A DNA stretch of 64,000 nucleotides from Phycomyces blakesleeanus NRRL 1555(-) (taxonomy: Eukaryota > Mucoromycota > Mucoromycetes > Mucorales > Phycomycetaceae), in the NCBI RefSeq assembly GCF_001638985.1, contig NW_017265172.1, positions 46,757 through 110,756 on the forward strand, in the 5' to 3' direction. How positions within the stretch are numbered: position 1 is the stretch's first letter; every line of letters starts with the position of its first letter. A program made the position numbers and the translations under genes. The notes beneath the pieces are model-generated. The model searched no databases. It saw only the letters and a program-made list of their open reading frames with translations, and was not told the DNA's origin. Positions 39,852 to 52,107 of this stretch are shown piece by piece.

Positions 39852-41418
39852 ATGGGAGCTTTAGCAGGACCTGACCGCAAAGACATAAACATTGAACCTG
39901 GGTAAGGAATAGACAGTGAAAATCAGGAATGTTTAAAAACTCACACCTAATTACGACATTAGATGTAAGCCTGACTGGGCATGTAAACCCATGTTAGGAT
40001 TCTCTACTTGGTCTACACAAATATTGGACGATGTACCAGGATATGGTGGAAGAACAGAAAGTCCATGGTAATATATATATATATATATATATATATCTGC
40101 ATATATAAAGAATGTTGTACAGATCATCCAAGTATATATATATATATATATATGTGTATATGCTTTAAACTAATTTTTTTGTTTTAGGTTTAATGAAACC
40201 AACATTAAAGAAATTTCTAATGTAATGCGACAAAAGATGCCTGATTATGAATATATCAACTTAGACTCTGGATGGAGTCAAGAATGCGATGAGAATGGCC
40301 GATGGATGTTTCGATCAGAACTCTTTCCTAATGGACTCAAAGCTCTTTCAAGCCATTTAGCAACAAATGGACACAAACTAGGACTGTACATGCTACCGGG
40401 AATCCGTAAAGATGCTGCAGATGCTAATCTGCTTGTCAAAGGAACAAGCCACCGCCTAGGTGATTTGGTGACTATGAAACGTCAAGGAAACGGGTTCAAA
40501 GATACTACGTACATGCCAGACGTACACAATGAGGTTGTCCAAGCTTATTATGACTCGATTGCAGATCTCTTTGCCGAATGGGGTGTTTCATATGTAAAAG
40601 TCGATGGCTGTGGACCAGGAGGTGGTGATCAGATGTACCCCTATCAATCTCCAGATAACCGCGCCTGCCTTTATATGCTCGCGACCTCATTCAAACAACG
40701 CAACATCTGGATGGAACTTTCGTGGTACCTTGACCATTCATATGCAGACGAATGGGCGTACATTGCAAACGGAGCCCGCATTTTCATTGACATTGAATCC
40801 TATTCCACAAAGACGATGACAAGTTCATTTCGTGTCTTTCAGCGTATCACACAAGCCTCTCGATGGGCTGACAAGGTCGTGGTTGGAAAAAAATACGGCT
40901 TTTTCCTTGACCTAGATGTTGTTGTTGTAGGAATGACTGTTGATGGGAATTGCATCGATGGATTGGATAACGATGATATTCGCCTGTCTTACATCTCATT
41001 CTGGGCCCTCTTGAGTTCAGTATTCTGTATCGGGGCAGATCCTCGCAAGATCCCCGAAAAGTATTTGCGGATGCTGTGCCATCCAGGCATTATTGCCATA
41101 CACCAGTCCGGAATAATGGCCCGTCCAATCCAGTCTGGTAATGTTTGGACAAACCGAAAACAGATCTGGTGGAAGAAGATGGAGAACGGCAAGATATGCG
41201 TGGGCCTCTTTAATGCGCACGTCTACATGCTGATTCTCGGGATGAACCAAGGATTTGTGCTCAACCTGACTGACGTTGGTATCACTGCAGCAGATATTGA
41301 GGATGTCTGGACAGGTCAAAATTTAGGCACGCACAAAGATACTTACAAGGTGTATCTCCGTCCAGGACAATGCCAGATATTAATGTTGACCCCAAAGACA
41401 TCTTCCCCTCTTTCTTAA
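39852..41418 (+). CDS. GH27 alpha-galactosidase-like protein, intracellular
   Basis: Three exons join in frame to 461 residues: 39852-39901, 39963-40067, 40188-41418. Family features in order: LGFSTW near the N-terminus (for GWNSW), YEYINLDSGWS, GRWMFRSELFPNGLKALSSH, GHKLGLY, YVKVDGCG with the likely nucleophile Asp at about residue 191, and ANGARIFIDIESY with the likely acid/base Asp at about 253 (for the RxxxD motif). A C-terminal beta domain follows (VWTNRKQIWWKK, CVGLFNAH, DVWTGQNLG). GH27 enzymes remove terminal alpha-linked galactose. There is no signal peptide, unlike most fungal secreted members, and the residues around the nucleophile (VDG for YDN) differ, so the substrate may differ too. 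Confidence 0.85.
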
Positions 41419-43201
41419 CCATGCTTGTTATAATTTTTCCACCCGTTTTTCTTACATAGGTATCGGTTTGTCATTACTTTCTTATTAAAAAGATACGATT
41501 AACTATATATATTTTGTCTAAATAAAATAAAAATAAAGAAATCTATATCTTTAAAAACTTGGAATATAAGCACACGATTTATCTCCTTTTAAATCCTCTG
41601 CAAATCTTCTTATAATTTTACAACCACATCACTTAAAGTCTACTGTCCATTCAATAAACTGTTCAACTCATCCCTACACATTAATTGTAATTTGTAGTAA
41701 CTAAACTTCTCATAGGGAAGAGGTAAATAAAACTTGAGGGGAGGCGGGGAGCTCTGCTTTCAAAAAAGTATGTAATTATTTATTAATTTATTCTTTATAT
41801 AGGTCTATGAATTTATCACCAAAAAAATTTGTGTGTGTCTGGGTAGATTTATGTGTGCGTGGGTGGATTTTGTGGGCCAGACATGGCACAGCGGAGGTAC
41901 AAATATTAAGAGAGCCAAATTGAATAGTAAGAAAAAGAAACTCTTTATCGATTGATATAAACAATATTATTCTTCATTCGCCAGAGATTCTGGCTGTGTT
42001 ACCATCAATTCTTTATTGAGACGAAAATTTTAAATAAAAGCTTGCTATTGCTATAATACTATTCTTTATCATCTATTCGCGAGTGGTATATATTATAATA
42101 AGGAAGGGAAGGGAAGGGAGGGGACAGCCAGAGTCTCTGTCTCTTCGAATAATAGGTATAGGCCTTCGGCCTTCGGCCTCGGCCAACAATACCATTATTC
42201 TATCTCTAATAAATACCATTCTCACAGTAGCTACTTTTTCTAATCTAAATATAATAACCCAAGATTAATTCCGACCACCTCGAATATTATTTTAACTTTT
42301 TTAATAAATAACACTCTCACAGTATCTATTTTTCTAATATTAAGATACTAATCCAAAATCAATCACAAATACTTTAATTGTAATGCAGTATAATATTTAA
42401 ATAAAATTATAATTTGGAATAAGAGGATCAATTAATTGCTATCAAATAATAATAAAAAAAATTAAAGACTAATTGAAAACTTGTAAAAAAGCAAAAATGA
42501 AAATGAAAATAAAATAAAATATTAATTTAAATTTCAAATGCCCAGTCTTTTTGGTAGATTGTGGGGCATTTTTGGAACTCAAACGGTCTAAGATGTTTTT
42601 AGTAATTTGAAAACACCTGGGAACGTGGCATTTTTGTGAGGCTAGCAGTTCTCGTACACAAAAAAAAATGCGATGGTGTTTCAATATTTTGTTTCTCCTA
42701 ATGTCGTATAATCAAAAAAGCAAAAACAATTCACTTCGGACTTAACAGCGTACTTTAGAAAAAAATTTACTAAACGGTCTATTTTTTATGTGCTACAAGT
42801 AAAGTAGCAAAAAAAGGTCGGCAAGTGAAAATTAAATAATTGGATTTCATATAGTGTTGCACTTTGGTGTGTGTGTATGTTTTTTTTTTAAAAACAAAAA
42901 CAAAAATAACTAAATCATTTTGACTTTTTTGTACTATCTATGATTTAGAGCTCTAGTATGCTTTATAATGTTATCGATTTACGTATTCACTGCCCATTTG
43001 CCCTACCCATTTTTCTAAATTTACGAAAGCCTTTCAATTTTTTACAACTGTCTTGATAGCCAAAAGTTCTCTTGTTCTTATTTTATTATTTTATTATTTT
43101 TTACATTTTTACATTTTTTATTTATTTATTTATTTTCTATAAAGATGTTGAAAATACATATATACATACATAAATTTGAATTTTTTTTTAAAAAAGAAAT
43201 G
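41419..43201. other. Intergenic region (3' flanks of GH27 and PMT4 genes)
   Basis: No gene seen. It contains an AAGGG repeat (42100-42124) and a small GC-rich palindromic patch, GGCCTTCGGCCTTCGGCC (42161-42185), that stands out from the AT-rich background. Long poly-T/ATTT stretches (43085-43140, 43180-43200) lie just after the PMT4 stop codon, consistent with 3' UTR sequence. Confidence 0.45.
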
Positions 43202-46200
43202 TTAATAATTTTGAATTGTTTTTTTCTTAAAGCCATGCTTTTTTTTGCTTGTATGCTTACCGAATGCAAGGTCCCAACTCTTTAATACTTTATGTCTTGT
43301 AACTTCTTCAGAAGTCAGTCCCTGGGTTCCATAAGTAATTGGAGACAAAAATATAAAGACAGAAAGCTGCATGGTAATTATTATGATTGCGGCAATGTAG
43401 GATTTGAAAGACGGGCGAGCTGTAATGAATGTCTCCTTTTTGTGCTTAGATATCGAGCCACAACTTGAGATTGGCAAGTCAATTCCGTCCACAAAAATGT
43501 ACTGAAACACAGTACCGAGTAATAAATAACTCGCAGTTACAGCAGGAAGGTAATGATGAAGGAATAGAGTACGTCCCATTATATAGAATGGGAAATAATG
43601 TAATGCAAAAGTGAGAAAGAAGAAACCGCCAGATTGGGTTAATCGGTGGTGAACAGCTATAAAACACAACATATTATTATTTAAAATGAGATAGATTCAC
43701 TCGTTACTCAATTCTATCAATGAAATAAAAAGAAGCTAATGATGTACCTGATAGAATGGGCTCATAATTTCTTCTTTTGGCCAATGCGTCTAGTATCAAC
43801 AGCCCAGCAAAGAAGAAAACACACGTAATAGACAGCCACCAGCCAGCAACATTTCCAGTCATGTATATTTGCTCCTTTGTTGCAGTATTTGTCCAATAAG
43901 ATATTCCACGCAACATAAGAGGCCATTGGTAAGGATATGTCTGGTATGGATGGGGTTTAGTCAATCTGGAGTTGTGAGATAGCATCTTGAGTTGAAGTTC
44001 TGCAAATTTTCTCCAAAATGGAAGATGCCCAAGCTCTCCCTTCTTCTTAGAGTTGATCTCGGTAGCTAAGATATGAATTAATATAAGTAAAGGTTGTTAT
44101 CCATAAAGAAAAGAAAAAAACCTTCTTTTTTTTGTAACTAACCATTGAGACCAAGAATCTCATCAGCTATCCAATAGTTGCTTGATTCTGAATTCTTCTT
44201 ATTTCCATTGACTTCTTGATGACCAAGTCCCCAATCAGGAAGAGGCTTTTGGTGTGTCCAGATAGCTACTGCCGTAGATTTATGTAATAGTCTGAAAGGC
44301 TTACGATGTGTTTGCCACACATTTCCACTTTCGTGCTCACTCAAGTATACTACAAAAAGTGTTTCTTCATTGCGTTCGCCCAAAGGGACTGTCCTGACTT
44401 CTTGGTTGGTTGGCATGTGTGTAGAGGCGACATTGTGAGTCAAGAGGTTAGTTCCAGTTCCAATGTGCTCCAATTGAATAACATCGCCGTGACGCACAGG
44501 TATCTTGGTGTCTGCAGCAATTTCCTTTGTTGGTTTGATGCGCCAGTAACTGTTTTCATTTGGCGCTTTGATTCCTGTAACTTGCTGACCTAAGTACACA
44601 GGTACACATATACAAATAAGTCATTAAGTCAATAAATAAATAAAAATTAATATAATCTTTGCTGCAGGCCATGCATGTAATGTTTTATTACCTTGACTAC
44701 TGATACGACCATCTGGGTATCGTAATGGATACGTCAGATTGTGGGAATGAAGATATGCAGAAGTATCCTTGTGCATTATTGAAATACTATCGTAATAATG
44801 TATATCTACAAAGTAATAGAAGAAATTGGTTATATTGTCCTTTGTTTTTTCTTCTTCTTCCTTTATTGTTGTTGTTGCTGCCATTCTTTTACCTAATGTT
44901 TTCATTAAAAGAGGGCTACTCTTCAACGTAGATTGGAATAATGGACTCATCATCGCATCTCCGGGCCCTGAGTGATCCAGTATAACAAAATGAATATAAA
45001 ACCAAAAGGTGTATATTGCAGCTGGTATAATTATAAGAGCAAAAGCGCGCGCCAAAAAGTGTTTCATAAATTGCCCCTGAAAGACAAATAGAGATATGGT
45101 AAGGATTACTTTCTTCTTTTTTTATATATACAAATAATTGGAGTCTCCATTCTTTCTATTGCTGTGCATACCATAGACAAACCCCTTTGTAGATCCAAAA
45201 GCCCCCACAGATCTACTAGCACAGACACACCTACAGTGGCTACAATAAATAGGCCCACCATCTTGACACTTGAGAAATGATATGTTAGGAAGTAAATTTA
45301 GATTAATTTATCAAGTAAGCAAAACTTATATATATATATTACCTAAGAGTCATTGCCATCATCACACCTGATAGTATAAGCCAAGACCACCATCCCATAG
45401 AAAATGCTCTATTTATTTATTTTGACAAAAAAATATTAGAAAAAGAGATTAAAGTATATATTGACGAAAATTACCGGTGCCTTTGTTTGTGGAACCTAAT
45501 ATATGCGTAAATTGTTCCGAGCATATAGAATATGAGCATACTGTCAAGAAGAATCAAGCGATGTTGGGCAACAAGCGAGTTATCTATTTATTTATACAAG
45601 TGTGTGCATGTCAATGAAAACAAGGGGTTTGATAGTTTGTTAAAGCTGTGAATTGGGTGATCTGAAATAATTACCCAAGATATACATGCCAGCCACAAGC
45701 GTACATGTTACAACCGAATAACCAGATTGTTTCATAATTGAGTACATAAAAGATGCACTAAAAACATTGAGCATGGCTGGTAAAGCTCGCAGTCCAATGT
45801 AAGGTACATCGTTTTCAATGTAGCTCTCTCCAATCTTGTCAAAATTGTAGTGGCCATCATAATCAAGCAAGTAACCTGCACCTGCTATCATTAACTTTGC
45901 CAGTGGAGGATGAACATCAAAGAAATAAGAGCGTTTCAAGTAAAATCCAGCAAACTTCCCGAAATGAACTTCATCAAACCTAGATGTAAAGTTGTACATA
46001 AACACATTTTCATTAATTCCACTTTCTTTTTCCTTGTGGCATCTTTTGTACAACTATCACTTACACAACCTGGGCTGGATACCAAATCTTGTAAAATGTG
46101 ATGAAGAAAGCCATGACTGTGACAGTTGTCAGAGCTATTCCATGATATGTTTCTTGTCGAAGCTGACTAGCTTTGGATTTTATGTACTGTTTGGGTGTTT

Positions 46201-46378
46201 CTACTACGGTTAATTGGGGGCTCATACTAGTTCGGCTTCAAACATGACTACTTATATTCATGTATTCTTTTTCTTTGTATACCTCTTTTAGATTTTCTGT
46301 ATCTTCAATAGGATTTGGGTGTGTTCCTGGACTATCAAATGTAACACGCCTGCGTCTAAGCAAGGAAGATGCCTCCAT
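43202..46378 (-). CDS. PMT4: Protein O-mannosyltransferase, PMT4 group
   Basis: An ER membrane enzyme that transfers mannose from dolichyl-phosphate mannose to Ser/Thr of secretory proteins. Eleven exons join in frame to 770 residues: 46378-46283, 46186-46065, 45979-45675, 45583-45475, 45408-45343, 45268-45172, 45076-44893, 44805-44692, 44589-44143, 44065-43748, 43656-43202. Seen: FDEVHFGKF with the catalytic-loop DE, FFDVHPPLAKLM, GLRALPA, AQHRLILLDSML, then MIR-type repeats with LLTHNVAS and MPTNQEV. The last is diagnostic of PMT4/POMT1 as against PMT1/PMT2. C-terminal helices follow (HYFPFYIMGRTLFLHHYLPA). The N-terminal 40 residues are cytosolic and basic. Length agrees with yeast Pmt4 (about 760). 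The first intron uses GTATAC and a CAG acceptor after ATTAAC, chosen because it alone keeps frame. Confidence 0.94.
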
Positions 46379-47058
46379 AGCAAACAAACCAAAACGATAA
46401 TAAAAGAATAATAATTGAAAAAGAAGAGATCTATTGTCATTCCAACAAGAAAAGACTGTAGCTATTTATTAAGAAAATTGAAGAAATATATATATACAGC
46501 CTCATTATACTATTAGTCTAAAAAAGTGTAAATTACAAAAAAAAATATATATATACATTTAATATATAGGATAAAATATGGAGGTCTTTGTAAAATAAAA
46601 TAAAATAAAATAAAATAAAATAAAATAGCGCTATGCATTTCAAAACAGCATATTCTTCTATATATAAACATGCACAAATTTACTTGAATATATCTATTGT
46701 GTCTGGTCGTTTTGATTACAGGCCATTCGATATCCAACTAATTTTTAATACCTCAAACAAAAATCAGAAAAAAAAGGGGGAAAAACGAAGGAGGAAAGGG
46801 AAGGATAAGAAGGCTTGGGTCCACTCGGGGGATTAGGAACGTGAGTTGACTTGTGTCATCCATGGCGTGACCTGATTTTCTGAACAAGACGTCCTTTCCC
46901 TCCCCCCTAACTTTGAATTTTCTCTTTTCACATTGTACATCTCATTCCCGCATTTCACTTTCACCTTATTTTATTTTCACCGTAGCTCTTTTACATATTT
47001 TTTTGTATAAGCTACAAATTACACCAGGCACTTAATCAAATACTATTATATTTACAAA
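46379..47058. promoter_or_regulatory. Divergent promoter region, PMT4 / UBC12
   Basis: 680 bp separate the divergent start codons of PMT4 (-) and UBC12 (+). It contains an AAAAT pentanucleotide run (46593-46626), TATATA stretches (46490, 46547), purine-rich DNA (46770-46815) and a pyrimidine-rich stretch before UBC12 (46880-46990). No transcription-factor site can be named. Confidence 0.5.
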
Positions 47059-47928
47059 ATGATGAAAATCTGGAGTTTGAAGGCCAAAGAGGCCGCAGCC
47101 GAGAAAAAGAAGCCAAAGATAAGCGCAGCACAAATCCGTGTTCAGAAAGGTAAGATGCCCAAATGGCCCTGACTCATTCTCTACTAAGCAAACAAAAAAC
47201 AAAAACAAAAAACCTTACAGATTTATCTGAATTGGCGATTCCAAAGACTATAAAAATGGAATTTCCTGATCCAGAAGACATTCTCAACTTTAACGTCATA
47301 ATCACACCTGATGAAGGTAAAAGAAACCTAGATTATAATGAACCAAATCTTAAAGACTTTGATTCCAATTTTTTAAATATATATATATATATGTACATAT
47401 ATTTAGGCTTTTACAAGGACGGAAATTTCTCTTTCACATTTGCAATTAACAATAACTATCCTCATGAACCACCAAAGGTTCACTGCACTCAAAAGGTATG
47501 TAAAATAATCATGTTCTTAAAATAAACAAAAAAAACAGTGATAGAACCAAAATGAGCTGACGAAAGTTGCGTGGATAAAGATCTATCACCCCAATCTTGA
47601 CCTTCAAGGAAATGTGTGCCTGAACATTCTTCGTGAAGACTGGAAGCCTGTACTCTCACTTCACTCTGTATTGGTTGGACTTCAGTACCTGTTCCTGGAA
47701 CCCAACGCAGATGACCCCTTGAACAAAGGTAAATAAAGAAAAAAAAAAGCGATAATAAATAGAAGGGAACCAATTATCTAAACACCGTATTATATGGGCT
47801 ACTAACACCTTTCTACAGAGGCTGCAGAGGATTTCAGAGCTAATAGACATGTGTTTGAGAACAACGTAAGGAAGACGCTTCAGGGTGGCTGGTTAAACGG
47901 CGTTACATACGACAACGTTATGGCATAA
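47059..47928 (+). CDS. UBC12: NEDD8-conjugating enzyme UBC12
   Basis: An E2 enzyme that carries NEDD8/Rub1 from its E1 to cullins, so it controls cullin-RING ubiquitin ligases. Five exons join in frame to 177 residues: 47059-47149, 47221-47316, 47407-47495, 47581-47728, 47819-47928. The N-terminus [18 protein letters not shown] is the Ubc12-specific extension that docks on the NEDD8 E1. The catalytic core has [20 protein letters not shown] with the active Cys near residue 105, followed by [20 protein letters not shown]. Intron 3 is joined at AAG|ATC (acceptor GATAAAG) to restore the conserved QKIYHPN. Length is close to the usual 183-188. Confidence 0.95.
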
Positions 47929-48202
47929 AAGGGAAAAAAATGGAAAACAAACCCAAAACAAAACAAAAGAAGATTATTAAAAAAAATCAACATTAATAAA
48001 TATTGTGTCAGTTCCTCTATATATTCAAGACTATTATGAAGTTCGTCTCTTTTTGCAACCATGCTATTTTCCAAATGTGGCAAGAGAACTTGCTTCTACT
48101 GCCTTTTTGCTTGAACTTGCTAGCAATCCTTGCCCGCTCCGCTTTCTTTTTTTCTTTCTCATCAGCAACTTTGCTTTTGCCTTTTGCTTTGACAAGGCCA
48201 GA

Positions 48203-51200
48203 ATGACAACCACCTATGACGCAAACTTACTCTCGGACTGGATGGAAGCAGTTGAACAAAGTGATCTCGATCGGATCTCAGTCCTCTGCCAGAACAATCC
48301 AGGGCTACAATGGGTTCCCATCAGTCATGCCATGGTACATGAGATCGCCCATCCTCATCTCAATTCCCAACTTGAACAATGCGAGATTCTTGGCCCATCC
48401 TTTGAACCCATCAATGCTTTTCAATACACTATTCTGAAATACATCCATCCAGTTGAAGGGGAAGAATCCTCTTTTGAAAACCAGCAGACCTCTCGCCTTC
48501 TTGCCTTCTTCATCGAGGTATGCATATTGTATACACTACTTCACAATGTGTAGGCTATACGAAAATCTAAAATAAGAAGGGGAAAAAATCCAATCAATTG
48601 GAATTTTAGGAAGCACGCGTCCAGGATCTGAATAGGCGAACGTGGGGCAGTTGCAGTAACACCACATTACATTTGGCAAGTTTTCTGGGACACCACCAGA
48701 TTGTGAAACAATTGCTCGATAGGGGGGCTACAATGGATATTCCGAACGATTCTGGGTGCTTACCAAGGGATGTAACAGGCGTGTACGAAAGAGTCCGACC
48801 TAGACCTGTTTCTACACGGCCCTTACCTTTGGGCTTTGATGAAGACGAAAAGAAACAAAAACGTGAAGACGTACGATTGAGACCCAATTACAGTACACCT
48901 GATAGATTTAAACAGCTTCGCCAATTAGCAGAATCTAGCACTGTTGAAAAAAAGGCTGAGAATAAAGAACAGCAAAAGAAAGACGGCCATTACTTCAAGA
49001 TGGGCAGAGTGGAGGAGACTAAACTCAAGGTGCTCAATGACGAAGAAGCTGAATTGGAAAAACAACGTGCTCGCAGACAAAAGGAAGTAGACTCACTTGC
49101 GAAGCGGTCGGCAGTGAAAAACAATCCATTCGTGAAGCGAAAAGAACAACTACAACGTTCATCAACCATTGTTCTTCAGTCAAACGCAACTTCCGAAGCT
49201 CCTGATGAATTGTTGGATCCCAGCGAACGCTGTGATTCAAAGGTTATTTCAGCTTTGAAGGATAAATCTTATGTATCTTCGAGTGTATTTCGGCAAGCCG
49301 ATCCCGCAGACGGGACACGGCTCTCACTCTTACCTGGCCAATTGACTTCCCCAATCCCTTCTCCTTCATCAAGTCATACCTATGCGGACAACCGGACCCG
49401 GTCGGTTTACATCCCCCAGATTTATGGTACTCCAACAGAAAAAAACACTAACGTTGAAGAACAAGAGGCGCAAACACAACACACTAAGAAAGATAAAGGA
49501 AAAGCAGTTGAATTAGTGGACGAAGATATAAAAATAGACCAGATGTCTCATAGTACTGCTGTAAAATCTGAGGCTGACAACGAATTTACCCCAAGAGAGA
49601 TTCACATAGAAACAAAGCGAGCAAGTGTGTCATCTGAAAGTAGTTCAGAAGATACTTCCGAGATCATTTCCGTGGCGGATGAAATCAAACTTGCTATTGA
49701 AGCTGGAATTTTAAAATCAGTAAATACAAATACAACTACCACAGCAACAGCAGCAGCAGCAACAGAAGCAGAGTATGAAAGCCACAGTGTCATGTCTTCC
49801 CCAACATCAGTCGATAGTTTCTCTAGTCGAAGATTGAGTGGAAGTCAAAAGGCGCATTGGTCGGCGGCAATGCCTTCATGGACATTTTCTCTGGACCAAG
49901 ACTTCAAGCTACCTGGATTGAATGCATTACAGAATGATAATGATAGTACAGAGTCTGAGAATGATAACAAAATTGACAAGGAACTTCCTCAGGTCTCTGA
50001 ACCTGAAGACATCGAATACGAGGAGAGCGAACACGAGGACAGCGGCCTAGAAGAAAACACAAGTGAAAAAAGCGATCACGAAAAAGATCTTCGCGAATCG
50101 TGTGATGTTCAGGAGAATCCAGCAAAAGATAACCAATTTCTATCGAGTGATCGCCACGAAATAAAGAAAGAGGAGTCTACGAGTACCAAATGCTTGTCTC
50201 CAATCCCAGGGCATATTCCCAATCGAGCAAACACCGATCCACTAGTCTCATCCGTTAGTCTCCCAACGTCTATGCTCGTCGATAGCTTAAATATCCAGCC
50301 CCTTGCTCCGTTGCTAGCATTGTCTCCAAGCTACAGTGATAATACATCAAGTCACGACGCGTCTTACGGAAGTATTGCTGTGAGATCTACATCTATCTAC
50401 AGTAGACGACCGCAGCTATTAAGTCCTTACTCAGGAGATGAGAAATCTTGGGGAGGTACTCCGTCAATTGACGGTCCTCGAGGAGAATCCGAAATAAGTA
50501 ACTCAATGAGAGATCCTGAACATCACACTCTCAGACCGCGCATGAGTTTAAGCAGTCGTAGCTTAAACGAGCAGAAAACACAGCGCGGCAAGCTTTATGT
50601 ACGCATTAATGGGGCCCACAATCTCCTACTTCCTTTACCACGGGAGCAAACATACGCAAGGTGTGTGGTGAGCGACGGAAGATATGAGTACATGTCTCGA
50701 TACGAAACACTGGGCCAGGATGTCAATTTTGACTATGAATGTATCATTGACACTTATCCTGATATGATTATCACCGTATCGCTTCATGTCAGACCTGACC
50801 AGCACGTCAGATCAAAAGCACCCATCACACGATTATTTACCTCTACACGCAAGCGGAAAGAAACCCTGTCAGGGTATGTTAGCCAGTATGATGGTGCAAT
50901 TGGTCAAACACGATTTGCACTAGTTCACATGCTGCATGCATGCTATCAAAAGCCTTATGAAGCCAACTTTGATTGTTTTAATGCCTGGTATGATCGTTCT
51001 TCTCGAGAGAAACAGCGCGAGAAAAAAAATGGACCCGACCAGGACATTCTAAAGGTAGTCGGGAGTTTGAGTATCGAGACATTATATTTACCTGTCATGG
51101 ATCCATTACAAGTAAGTGAAAGTGAAATAACTATATAAAACACAATTATCTCATTTGCTCTCGTGTTTTTCTATAGCCTGTCCCACTTACTTTAAAAGAA

Positions 51201-51263
51201 TGTAACATGGCTCTTCAAGCTTATCAATGGGAAGAAAAACAACAGAGTGGCAGAGATAATTAA
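48203..51263 (+). CDS. Ankyrin-repeat protein with C2/anillin-like C-terminus
   Basis: Three exons join in frame to 967 residues: 48203-48517, 48610-51111, 51177-51263. Residues 1-105 are globular. About 113-160 is an ankyrin region (NTTLHLASFLGHHQIVKQLL, DRGATMDIPNDSG). About 170-750 is low-complexity and charged: a Lys/Glu-rich possible coiled coil (220-270), Ala/Thr run, an acidic EYEESEHEDSG-type patch and many Ser-Pro sites. About 764-940 is a folded domain beginning GKLYVRINGAHNLLLPLPRE that resembles the C2-like anillin-homology region of septum and bud-site proteins. This suggests, but does not prove, a cortex or septation role. The reading frame is open 198 nt upstream of 48203, but that extension is hydrophobic and low in coding character. 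No PH domain follows. Confidence 0.85.
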
Positions 51264-52107
51264 TAATAGAAATCATAATCATATACATATACACTTTTTA
51301 GAATACAGGTTACCTATAGACTCCAACTTGAGAAAAAAAGAAAACATTCATATAATAAAATACATTAGTAGTAAGAGATTTGCACATAATTTTCATCTCT
51401 TCTACTCATTTCATAAGCATCACAAGTCACACAAGATATATTAGCTTATATTCTATACATTTCGAAACAATTTTCTTCTGCTAAGAAACAGCTTAGTATA
51501 GTATATACAGTAACTATCTTCTTTTCTCTTTAGTAAAGATTATTTATGGTTTCATTTGTGCAAAGTAAAAAGAATCGAGGTTTATGACTTTCTATATGAA
51601 GCTTATGGTTATAAAGCCCTAAAGGAAAATGCGGAAACTGTAACAATTTTAAGCATGAAAAAAGTCTAAACTTTTTATTACGGGACCTAATTTTAACTTC
51701 ACTTTCTACCCATAGGCACACTTTATCAGTAATGAATAAGTTTGGTTCTCGACTCACCCGCTTCTCTTGTCTTCCGGCTTCTCGCTAAAATTCATTTATC
51801 ACCCTTCTGCTTGAATGCACCTACTCATAAACCGAATGGTTACAAAATATAAAACAAAAAGTATCTGATATTTATTTTGACTTTTTTTTTTATATATTTA
51901 TTATTTTGGACATAGAAATTTCAAAGTGGGTTGAATGGGAAAGAAAATGAATTGCAAAACGTAAAACTATCGGATATTTGCCCAAACTTTAAAGCTCAAT
52001 ACCCAAATAAAAAAAAAATCGGTGCGCAAAAGAAAAATCACAATGCACAAGAATGACTGGAAAAGCCTAATTTTTTTTTATTTTGTCCCTTATACTTCAA
52101 GTTTGCC
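51264..52107. other. Intergenic spacer
   Basis: No gene seen. AT-rich 3' flank of the ankyrin gene, then the promoter of the next plus-strand gene with A-rich tracts close to its start codon. Short frames here (51247-51444 +, 51530-51757 -) have no domain. Confidence 0.45.

Noticed and set aside
46220..46283. A shorter first intron of PMT4 ending at TATGAG
   Set aside because: It leaves the wrong phase; the acceptor at CCCAAACAG (exon starting 46186) keeps the frame and has an ATTAAC branch point.
48005..48202. Upstream in-frame extension of the ankyrin gene
   Set aside because: Hydrophobic, low-complexity sequence in a likely 5' UTR; the ATG at 48203 begins coding-like sequence. A longer protein cannot be fully excluded.
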